A stretch of 7,614 nucleotides of DNA from JACPDD01 sp040900105 (GTDB lineage Bacteria > Patescibacteriota > Microgenomatia > Levybacterales > UBA12049), in assembly GCA_040900105.1 (NCBI GenBank), contig JBBDZP010000012.1, positions 1 to 7,614 on the forward strand. The letters run 5' to 3'. Numbering within the stretch: position 1 is the stretch's first letter; every line of letters starts with the position of its first letter. This document shows positions 1 through 5,665 of this stretch, one piece after another. Below the pieces are notes generated by a model. That model was not told the origin of the DNA. It made no database searches and saw only the letters and a program-made list of their open reading frames with translations. The position numbers and the translations under genes are program-made.

Positions 1-1960
1 CCAGAACTGGCTAAGAAGTGGTTGGATGTGGGTTGGAAAGCGCCCAAAGAAGTTGCCGATTATGTTGAAAAAGCACTAACAAGAAGAGGATCGGAAGCTG
101 AAAATAAGAACAAATCAGGGGTTTTCTCTCAATTCTATGCAATTAATCCCGTAAATAATGAAAAAATCCCCGTTTGGGTTTCTGATTATGTTTTATCTGG
201 TTATGGGACAGGCGCAATAATGGCAGTTCCTGCGCATGACCAGCGTGATTTCGACTTTGCTAAGAAGTTCGAGTTGCCAATAAGGCGCGTAATCGCGCCA
301 GTATCAAGTATAGAGAATCAAGTATCTGGCCAAAACTCAATACAAAATACAAAATACAAAATACAAGATACTGATCTTGCAGAGGCTTATACAGAAAAGG
401 GTGTGATCATAAACTCAAAAGAGTGGGATGGATTAAAAACTCCTCAAGACATGAGCAATATCTTAGAGTGGCTAGAGAAGAAAGGTATTGGAGAAAAAGA
501 AGTAAATTATCATCTGCGGGATTGGCTAATTTCAAGGCAAAGATACTGGGGCCCGCCCATCCCGATGATATATTGTTTGAACTGTGCCAGCGAAGGGAAG
601 AGTTGGTCTAATCTAGCCTCGCAAGGTGAGATCTTGCGGGAATCATCGGAAATGGCCGGTTGGTGGCCGGTTCTTGAAGCTGATTTGCCGGTCTTACTTC
701 CAGAGGTTGAAGATTTCAAACCAAAAGGCAGTGGTAAGTCTCCGCTTGCCAACATCGAAACTTTCGTAAATACCAAATGTCCTAACTGCGGTGGTCCTGC
801 AAAAAGAGAAACAGACGTCTCCGACACCTTTCTAGACAGCGCCTGGTACTTCTTAAGATACACATCAACTGATATAGAAAGTAGTGCGTATGATATAGAA
901 AGGGTAAAAAAATGGCTCCCGGTAAAAATGTACATTGGCGGAGCAGAGCACTCGGTGCTACACCTTCTATATTCACGGTTTATCACGATGGTACTTGCTG
1001 ATTTGGGTTATTTTGGTTTTTCGTCCAAAGGACGACCAGCCTCTGGCTGGGAAGAACCATACGAGAGATTTTATGCGCACGGGTTACTCATTAAAGATGG
1101 AGCTAAGATGAGCAAAAGCAAGGGAAATGTGATCGTGCCGGATGCTTATATAGCTAAATTTGGCGCAGATACGCTTAGAATGTATCTAATGTTTCTGGGT
1201 CCATTCTCTGCAGGCGGGGATTTTAGGGATAGCGGAATAGAGGGAATGAACAGGTTTCTTCGTCGAGTATGGACTCTCCTCAAAAAATCTCAAATCTCAA
1301 CTCTCAAATCTCAAAATTACAATTCAAAACTCAAAACTTACGAACTGGATAAAGCAATGAATATTGCTGTTAAGAAGGTGACAGAAGACCTAGAAAATTT
1401 GAGATACAATACGGCGATTGCGCACCTTATGGAATATTACAATGAGCTTTCCGATTTTTATACTAAATACNNNNNNNNNNNNNNNNNNNNNNNNNNNNNN
1501 NNNNNNNNNNNNNNNNNNNNNNNNNNNNNNNNNNNNNNNNNNNNNNNNNNNNNNNNNNNNNNNNNNNNNNAAATACTGCAAAGCCTTTGTTTTGCTTCTT
1601 GCGCCATTTGCTCCTCATATGAGTGAAGAATTGCATCAGAATGTCATCCTGAACGAAAGTGAAGGATCTCGAGATTCTTCGGCTGTGCCTCAGAATGACA
1701 AATCGTTTAAGTCAATCCATCTAGAGCCTTGGCCAACTTATGATGAGAAATCTTTGGAAGAAAGTGATGTTAGCATTACTGTCTCTGTAAACGGGAAAAC
1801 CCGAGATGTGATAAAAGTTAAAAAGTCAAAAGTCAAAAGTCAAAAGTCAGTTGAGCAGTTGGCGATGGAGAGTGCCAATGTTAAAAAATACCTGGAAGGA
1901 CAGAAAATCCAAAAGACGATTTATGTAGAAGGAAAGATAATAAACTTTGTAATTCAATAA
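1..1960 (+). CDS. leuS: Leucyl-tRNA synthetase, 5'-truncated and interrupted by an assembly gap
   Basis: Class I synthetase that charges tRNA-Leu in the cytoplasm. The reading frame is open from base 1, so the gene begins upstream; the HIGH motif and most of the editing domain are missing. Visible residues, numbered from base 1: end of the CP1 editing domain with GTGAIMAVPAHDQRD (conserved Asp80), catalytic DWLISRQRYWG (174-184), two CxxC pairs (C192/C195 and C260/C263) that look like a zinc knuckle, YIGGAEH, KMSKS at 369-373, then the helical anticodon-binding domain. After the 100-N gap the protein resumes in another frame with LLLAPFAPHMSEEL and the small C-terminal domain, ending at TAA 1958-1960. 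The frame change matches the arbitrary gap length, so I do not infer a real frameshift. Compared with usual bacterial LeuRS it carries at least five extra in-frame segments, listed separately as repeats. Identification is secure; the true length is unknown. Confidence 0.96.
306..371 (+). repeat. Heptamer-period repeat inserted in leuS
   Basis: Three tandem AAAATAC units at 344-364 are followed by AAGATAC (365-371). They are preceded by AAAACTC (332-338) and by two AAGTATM units 14 nt apart (306-312 and 320-326), so a period of seven runs through most of the block. It is translated as a low-complexity S/Q/N/K/Y stretch (about residues 100-124) between the editing domain and the conserved AYTEKGV segment, where LeuRS proteins normally have a much shorter linker. 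The repeat periodicity is seen directly; that it is an insertion rests on my memory of the family. Confidence 0.8.
618..640 (+). repeat. Hairpin within an extra segment of the LeuRS zinc knuckle
   Basis: CGCAAG (620-625) pairs with CTTGCG (633-638) around a 7-nt loop; 619/639 extend it as a wobble pair and 618/640 as C-G. The hairpin lies in a segment of about 24 residues (roughly 196-219) between the first CxxC pair and GWWPV, where related synthetases pass almost directly from cysteine pair to W-P-V. A 9-bp direct repeat TGGCCGGTT (653-661 and 664-672) follows. It may be a decayed repeat element like the others in this gene; the evidence is weaker than for those. Confidence 0.4.
1021..1050 (+). 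repeat. Twin perfect mini-hairpin element, 30 bp, in leuS
   Basis: Two perfect hairpins lie back to back: TCGTCC-AAA-GGACGA (1021-1035) and CCAGCC-TCT-GGCTGG (1036-1050), each with a 6-bp stem and 3-nt loop. The 30 bases are exactly ten codons in phase, encoding SSKGR and PASGW. Removing them gives GYFGF joined to EEPYERF, the usual LeuRS sequence just before the AHGLLIKDGAKMSKS block. This therefore looks like a clean codon-aligned insertion of a REP-like element. Confidence 0.8.
1285..1339 (+). repeat. Heptamer-period repeat inserted in leuS (AAATCTC type)
   Basis: AAATCTC occurs at 1285-1291, 1292-1298 and 1306-1312 with AACTCTC between them (1299-1305). An 8-mer AAAATTAC, a short AATTC, then AAAACTC (1326-1332) and AAAACTT (1333-1339) follow. 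It is translated as a K/S/Q/T/L/N-rich linker (about residues 428-447) between the helix after the KMSKS domain and the conserved ELDKAMN...VKKVTEDL helix of the anticodon-binding domain. Confidence 0.8.
1471..1570. other. 100-N assembly gap inside leuS
   Basis: Exactly one hundred N, the usual placeholder for a scaffold join of unknown size. The left flank ends in AAATAC (1465-1470) and the right flank begins with AAATAC (1571-1576), both in the same codon phase (Lys-Tyr). Either the contig ends overlap by these six bases with nothing missing, or the gap hides an AAAATAC heptamer array that broke the assembly. Confidence 0.97.
1643..1699 (+). repeat. 57-bp imperfect palindrome inserted in leuS
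   Basis: The outer arms GTCATCCTGA (1643-1652) and TCAGAATGAC (1690-1699) are inverted repeats with one mismatch, and the centre around GATCTCGAGATTC is also palindromic. The element is read in frame as a hydrophilic stretch between SEELHQ and SFKSIHLEPWP, where LeuRS normally has a short connection. It resembles a short dispersed palindrome that I recall from unrelated bacterial genomes (GTCATTCTGA...TCAGAATGAC ends); I cannot confirm this without a search. One arm shares its TCCTGA...GAAGGA ends with the reverse complement of the argS elements at 6304 and 7088. Confidence 0.75.
1821..1848 (+). repeat. Four tandem AAAAGTC heptamers in the LeuRS C-terminal domain
   Basis: Perfect array: AAAAGTC at 1821-1827, 1828-1834, 1835-1841 and 1842-1848. 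It is translated as a Lys/Ser/Val/Gln-rich loop in the small C-terminal domain between NGKTRDVIKV and VEQLAMESANVKKYL. Seven is not a multiple of three, so gain or loss of one unit would frameshift the last 37 codons. The same unit recurs in argS. Confidence 0.9.
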
Positions 1961-2005
1961 ATTGTTGCATTATTTCATTGTTGAATTGTTAACAGTAGAA
2001 CAATT
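1961..2005. repeat. AT-rich intergenic repeat-like stretch upstream of comEA
   Basis: The leuS-comEA spacer contains a direct repeat ATTGTTG (1961-1967 and 1977-1983) and a 7-bp inverted repeat AATTGTT/AACAATT (1984-1990 and 1999-2005, 8-nt loop). On the minus strand it reads as A-rich units with periodic C, reminiscent of the intragenic heptamers but with a period nearer eight. The hairpin is all A/T except one pair and has no T run, so I do not call a terminator. Confidence 0.3.
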
Positions 2006-2014
2006 TACTAATAT
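1986..2014 (+). promoter_or_regulatory. Putative comEA operon promoter, possibly leaderless
   Basis: TTGTTA (1986-1991), a 17-bp spacer, then TAATAT (2009-2014). The -10 element ends only six bases before the comEA ATG, so the predicted transcription start falls at or next to the A of ATG. There is no Shine-Dalgarno sequence in the spacer, which agrees with a leaderless transcript. The match is by eye. Confidence 0.45.
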
Positions 2015-2020
2015 AGCAAT

Positions 2021-2638
2021 ATGGAAATCGAGCAGGTCAAAGCTCAATTTTTTTCCCTAATTAGGAAGCACATCCTGCCTTTAGGCTTCGGCGTGGCTGG
2101 GTTGATATTCTTAGGTTATGGTTTGATATCTTTATTGGGTTCCCAAAACTCTTCTTCGGATGTAGTTTTTGAGGCTGGAGCTGAAACAGAAAAAACAGAA
2201 AGTTCTTTCTCTGTAGACGTTGAAGGAGCAGTAGTGAAGCCGGGAGTTTACAAGCTATCAGGCGACATCAGAATTCAAGACGCTTTAATTGCCGCAGGAG
2301 GACTTTCTTCACGCGCAGACAGAACTTGGGTAAGTAAAAGCTTAAACCTCGCTTCCAGACTAACTGATGGGTCCAAAATCTATATTCCAGCAATTGGAGA
2401 GAATGTCCCTTCAGGCAATAACATTCTGGGAGTTCAGTCATCGGAAAGTGTCAGCAGTCTGATTAATATAAATACAGCTTCAGAAAAAGAATTGGACACT
2501 CTTCCCGGGATAGGGACGGAGAGGGCGAAAGATATTGTAAGCGGAAGACCTTACGGTTCAATAGAGGATCTGTTAGATAAGAAAATAGTAGGAAGTAGTG
2601 TGTTTTCACAGATAAAAGACAAGATAAGCGTCAACTAA
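2021..2638 (+). CDS. comEA: ComEA-family competence DNA-binding protein (SLBB + helix-hairpin-helix)
   Basis: Membrane-anchored DNA receptor for natural transformation: ComEA binds incoming double-stranded DNA outside the membrane and delivers it to ComEC. The 205 residues contain a short N-terminus, one membrane anchor (about 19-40), a Ser/Glu-rich linker, an SLBB domain (about 64-123; VEGAVVKPGVY and a final KIYIP), and a C-terminal helix-hairpin-helix domain from 147 with ININTASEKELDTLPGIG and R168-AKDIV, the classic ComEA signature. This order matches B. subtilis ComEA. The start is the ATG after the -10-like TAATAT; no better start lies nearby. Its TAA overlaps the comEC ATG by one base (TAATG), so translation is probably coupled. 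No repeat insertions are seen. Confident from domain order and the adjacent comEC. Confidence 0.95.
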   Translation: MEIEQVKAQFFSLIRKHILPLGFGVAGLIFLGYGLISLLGSQNSSSDVVFEAGAETEKTESSFSVDVEGAVVKPGVYKLSGDIRIQDALIAAGGLSSRADRTWVSKSLNLASRLTDGSKIYIPAIGENVPSGNNILGVQSSESVSSLININTASEKELDTLPGIGTERAKDIVSGRPYGSIEDLLDKKIVGSSVFSQIKDKISVN

Positions 2639-3864
2639 TGAACCGAAATCTGCTCCTTTTTTGCTTGGCATTGTTAGCTACTACTGGGGTTCGGTTTTTA
2701 TTCTTCTACCAGAATAGAGAAGTTTATAAAGATAAGCAGGAAATAAATTTTCACAGCATTATACTCTCCAAGCCAAATTTTATTAGCAATAGGCAAAGGT
2801 TAACTGCTAATCTGCCCAATGGAGAGCGAGTTTATGTAACTACAGATACCAACGCCAACTTCAATTTTGGTGATAATCTAGCCATTTCTGGCACTTTAAT
2901 AAGACAATTGCTAACAGACAAAAGAAGCATTTTGACTATGAATTATCCCGATATTGAAGTGGAGTCAAATTCGCTGCGGTTTCTAAGTGGACTGCGTGAA
3001 AAAATAAGTTCAATCTTTAAAAAAACTCTTCCACCGACTTCTGCCAGTCTGCTCTTAGGAATTGTTTTTGGGATAAAAGAGCAAATGGATAAAAACTTCT
3101 TAGACCAACTAAGAAACGTTGGGGTATTGCACGTTATTGCTGCGTCCGGAATGAATGTTGTAATGGTTGGTGGATTTCTAAGCAGTGTGTTTTCCTTCTT
3201 TCTTAAAAGGCAACTTGCACTTGTTTTAACCCTCTTCGGAATCTTTTTCTATGCTGTTCTTTCCGGCCTGGAGCCGTCAATTATAAGAGCAAGTATAATG
3301 GGTGGGTTCGTTTTTATCTCTCAAATCTTGGGACGACAGAGTACTGCTTCCTATGCATTGTTCTTGTCAGCATTTGTAATGCTTTTCCTTTCACCTTCAC
3401 TCATTACGGATATAGGATTTCAACTTTCATTTACGGCTACAGCCGGACTTTTATACTTTCGTCCTCTTTTTGAGAGAGGGAAAATCAAAACTGTTGTCAA
3501 GAAATCAATAATAGGCGAGGATGTAGCAACAACAATTTCTGCACAAGCTGCAACATTGCCGATTTTGCTTGCTAACTTTGGCATTTATTCCCTCTGGTCA
3601 ATAGCTGCAAATGCTTTGGTTCTTTGGACAGTCCCGCCGCTTATGGTCTTGGGAGGACTGGGGGCAATATTCGGACTGGTTTTAGAACCAATTGGCCGGA
3701 TTTTTATCTACTTAGCACTTCCATTTCTTCTTTATTTTGAAAAGTTGGTGTCGTTTTTTGGTGAAAGAGAAGGGATTCTTGAGATTGCAAATTTTCCCTG
3801 GCAATTCGCAGCCGCGTACTGGAGCATTTTAGCAGCGCTCATATTATATTTGCGAAAAAAATGA
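2638..3864 (+). CDS. comEC: ComEC/Rec2 DNA-uptake channel, membrane part only
   Basis: Polytopic membrane protein that forms the channel through which transforming single-stranded DNA enters the cytoplasm. The 408 residues comprise an N-terminal hydrophobic helix, a soluble extracytoplasmic domain (about 30-110, DUF4131-like position) and the competence domain. Hallmarks are LLLGIVFGIKEQM (from about 137), HVIAASGMNV at 165-174 (cf. H-L-x-A-I-S-G-L-H in the family) and GLEPSIIRASIMG at 210-222, followed by several hydrophobic helices up to the C-terminus. In many bacteria the same polypeptide continues into a metallo-beta-lactamase domain; here it stops at TGA 3862-3864 after a short basic tail, and that domain is the next gene, overlapping by four bases (ATGA). 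I see no sign of a sequencing frameshift, since the next reading frame has its own signal-anchor. Confidence 0.93.
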   Translation: MNRNLLLFCLALLATTGVRFLFFYQNREVYKDKQEINFHSIILSKPNFISNRQRLTANLPNGERVYVTTDTNANFNFGDNLAISGTLIRQLLTDKRSILTMNYPDIEVESNSLRFLSGLREKISSIFKKTLPPTSASLLLGIVFGIKEQMDKNFLDQLRNVGVLHVIAASGMNVVMVGGFLSSVFSFFLKRQLALVLTLFGIFFYAVLSGLEPSIIRASIMGGFVFISQILGRQSTASYALFLSAFVMLFLSPSLITDIGFQLSFTATAGLLYFRPLFERGKIKTVVKKSIIGEDVATTISAQAATLPILLANFGIYSLWSIAANALVLWTVPPLMVLGGLGAIFGLVLEPIGRIFIYLALPFLLYFEKLVSFFGEREGILEIANFPWQFAAAYWSILAALILYLRKK

Positions 3865-4712
3865 AGAAACTAATTTTACTTATGTCTGCTTGTGCCCTGG
3901 CTCTATCCGGGATATTTGTTTACGATCAGGCGAAATTTAGTGACGGAAGACTACATCTTGTAATTTGTAACGTAGGGCAGGGGGACGCAATATTTATCCG
4001 CACTCCAAGAGGACAAGATATTCTTATTGACAGCGGCCGTGATTCCAGGGTTTTGGACTGTTTGGAAAATAATATGCCGTTTTGGGATAGAGAACTTGAG
4101 CTTGTTTTTGCTACTCATCCCGACGCGGATCATATTGGAGGATTTGAAAGTGTGCTTAGAAGTTACAAGGTATTGTCTTTCAATACTTCCAAAAAAACAA
4201 CAGATACTCAAGTTTTTGCAAGACTCCAACGTACGATTCAAGAGCAAAATATACCACTACGATATATTTATGCAGGGGATAGATATAGTTTGGGAAACGA
4301 CACTATAATTTCTACTCTTTGGCCTACCAAGCAGTATGTTGAATTAGATTCGGGCAGTTTTCCTTCAAATACTTTTTCTCTTGTTCAAGTCTTGTCATAT
4401 GGAGATTTTAGAACCCTTTTGACCGGAGACATAGAAAGTCAAGTGCTCGATAGTTTATTCCCAAGTCCCTACAAAATTGACGTACTGAAAGTCCCGCACC
4501 ACGGCTCAAAAACCGGTATGTCAAGGACTCTCCTTGACGTTATAAAACCTGAACTTGCGGTAATTTCGGTAGGAAAAAACTCTTATGGCCATCCAACAGC
4601 ATTTATTTTGAATTTACTTAGTCAAGTCAACATAAAAACGCTGAGAACAGACAAAAGTGGGGAAGTGGAAATAATCTCAGACGGAAAATCCTGGTTTGTA
4701 AAGGAAAATTAG
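3861..4712 (+). CDS. ComEC-type metallo-beta-lactamase domain protein, separate and membrane-anchored
   Basis: Corresponds to the C-terminal MBL domain of one-piece ComEC, which in those proteins faces the outside and is thought to degrade the non-transported DNA strand. The 283 residues contain an N-terminal hydrophobic segment (3-20) acting as signal peptide or anchor, then LVICNVGQGDAIFI (34-47, usually D-V-G-Q-G-D; here Asn38 replaces Asp), ILIDSG (54-59), the metal motif HPDADH at 86-91, LTGD at 187-190, PHHGS at 212-216 and GHP at 243-245. All core metal-binding positions look present, so an active hydrolase is plausible. It overlaps comEC by ATGA, implying translational coupling and a two-subunit ComEC. 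With comEC (408 aa) the combined length is about 690, close to one-piece ComEC. It ends at TAG, 6 nt from the convergent acyltransferase stop. Confidence 0.92.
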   Translation: MKKLILLMSACALALSGIFVYDQAKFSDGRLHLVICNVGQGDAIFIRTPRGQDILIDSGRDSRVLDCLENNMPFWDRELELVFATHPDADHIGGFESVLRSYKVLSFNTSKKTTDTQVFARLQRTIQEQNIPLRYIYAGDRYSLGNDTIISTLWPTKQYVELDSGSFPSNTFSLVQVLSYGDFRTLLTGDIESQVLDSLFPSPYKIDVLKVPHHGSKTGMSRTLLDVIKPELAVISVGKNSYGHPTAFILNLLSQVNIKTLRTDKSGEVEIISDGKSWFVKEN

Positions 4713-4718
4713 GCAAAA

Positions 4719-5609
4719 TTATACATTTGTAGATTGAGGCTGCAGGGCTGTTTTGCCCCGATAGTGTCCTCTTCTGTTTTTAGGAAGATGAGACGCAATC
4801 GTAATCATTGTGTAATCAACAATTGCTTGATATGGATTCTCGTAGCTGCTTTCCAATCTTTGTATCTCTGAAGAATCTAGTATGTCTGCAGAAACAAAGA
4901 TTTCCCCATTTGTAAAGGAAGTGGAAATACAAACTACGGGTATTCCTTGTCTTGCAGCGCTTGCTATTATCACGCCAGTTCTGGAGTCTCCTTTTTTAAG
5001 ATCTCTTTTTTGGGTTCCTTCAGGGAATATTCCAACTGCCTCTGTTTTCATAGAGCGCAAAATATTTTTTGCTCCCGTGATCCCATTGCCAGAGGATTTT
5101 ATGTGGAGTTTTTTCCTTATTTTTTTCTTCCAATTTTTTTCATGTTTTACTTTTATAGTTCTAACCGATTCTCTTACTGCGTTGCTCGAACCTGATGCAG
5201 CGCTTCCTTGTGCCCAGACAATGTCTTTTCCTGTTGCCTGTTTCACAGCGTGACTCATTACAAAAACCTGTCCCCAGCCTCTTACAGGCCCTTCGTTGGA
5301 ATGATTGGAGATAAGCAAGAAACCCTTTTCAGGGTCTAAGCTCTCAAGCTTATCTACTCCTGTGACATGGTAATCAAATCCATCTACAACGCCTATTTCG
5401 GTTGATGGATTTACGCGCTCTCTGTTTTTAAATTTCCGTAAGAGATTATTCCAGTGCTCTTTTCCAGAAGGAGTAAGTCTATGATCTATTCCCCAATATT
5501 GCAGATAGAGAGAAGCGCCTCTTGTCTGAATTTCTCTTTTAGCACTCTCAAGCCGAACCGGCATCTCCTGCACAAAAGCCGGTAATCTTGGCACTAATCT
5601 TTCAATCAC
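4719..5609 (-). CDS. PlsC-like glycerolipid acyltransferase with atypical first motif
   Basis: Probable member of the 1-acylglycerol-3-phosphate acyltransferase superfamily, which moves an acyl group to a lipid or other acceptor at the inner membrane face. Numbered from the longest possible start (TTG, 5645): LLISNHSNEGP at 110-120 is motif I, GIFPEGTQKRD at 205-215 is motif III, and GIPVVCIS (234-241) is the usual motif IV place. The basic segment between, about 165-183, could touch membrane phosphates. Motif I departs from H-x4-D: the position four after His115 is followed by Pro120 instead of Asp. No clear transmembrane helix is seen. I prefer the GTG at 5609 (296 aa) because a promoter-like pair covers the TTG and ends 7 nt before the GTG; the TTG would give 308 aa. 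Convergent with the competence operon, divergent from argS. Its acceptor is unknown; it may be a distant paralogue rather than true PlsC. Confidence 0.8.
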   Translation of the reverse strand: MIERLVPRLPAFVQEMPVRLESAKREIQTRGASLYLQYWGIDHRLTPSGKEHWNNLLRKFKNRERVNPSTEIGVVDGFDYHVTGVDKLESLDPEKGFLLISNHSNEGPVRGWGQVFVMSHAVKQATGKDIVWAQGSAASGSSNAVRESVRTIKVKHEKNWKKKIRKKLHIKSSGNGITGAKNILRSMKTEAVGIFPEGTQKRDLKKGDSRTGVIIASAARQGIPVVCISTSFTNGEIFVSADILDSSEIQRLESSYENPYQAIVDYTMITIASHLPKNRRGHYRGKTALQPQSTNV

Positions 5610-5616
5610 TTGGAGG

Positions 5617-5645
5617 ATTGTATAGTATTTAATTTTTCGATGCAA
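5617..5645 (-). promoter_or_regulatory. Putative acyltransferase promoter
   Basis: Reading the minus strand: TTGCAT (5645-5640), 17-bp spacer, TACAAT (5622-5617), then 7 nt to a GTG in the acyltransferase frame (5609-5607). The -35 match is weak. If used, it places transcription start at the GTG and excludes the upstream TTG start. Confidence 0.35.
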
Positions 5646-5649
5646 CTTG

Positions 5650-5658
5650 TGGTAATAT
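5650..5658 (+). promoter_or_regulatory. Putative argS extended -10 promoter
   Basis: TGG followed by TAATAT (5653-5658) fits an extended -10 element. It ends 7 nt before the argS ATG; no good -35 is seen 16-18 bp upstream. Only a weak AGGG lies two bases before the ATG, too close for a normal ribosome-binding site, so a leaderless argS mRNA is likely. It overlaps the region of the divergent acyltransferase promoter. Confidence 0.4.
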
Positions 5659-5665
5659 TAGGGAA

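Noticed and set aside
344..371. AAAATAC tandem repeats as a CRISPR array or replication iterons
   Set aside because: Units are 7 bp with no spacers, and the block is translated in frame inside leuS; it matches the other coding heptamer arrays.
510..986. 158-codon minus-strand open frame inside leuS
   Set aside because: It is antisense to well-conserved LeuRS sequence, with no recognisable domain and no promoter or start context; a shadow frame.
1418..1626. Apparent overlapping frames across the N run, suggesting a frameshift in leuS
   Set aside because: The frame changes only because the placeholder is 100 N; sequence on each side is normal LeuRS in its own frame.
1984..2005. Inverted repeat after leuS as an intrinsic terminator
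   Set aside because: The stem is almost all A-T, is short, and has no following T run; it overlaps the proposed comEA promoter.
4882..5253. 123-codon plus-strand open frame antisense to the acyltransferase
   Set aside because: Its hydrophobic look comes from the reverse complement of Lys-rich codons; the minus-strand frame carries the PlsC-like motifs.
5640..5645. TTG at 5645 as a confident acyltransferase start
   Set aside because: It coincides with the -35-like hexamer of a promoter-like pair and lacks a ribosome-binding site. I favour GTG 5609, but the TTG cannot be excluded.
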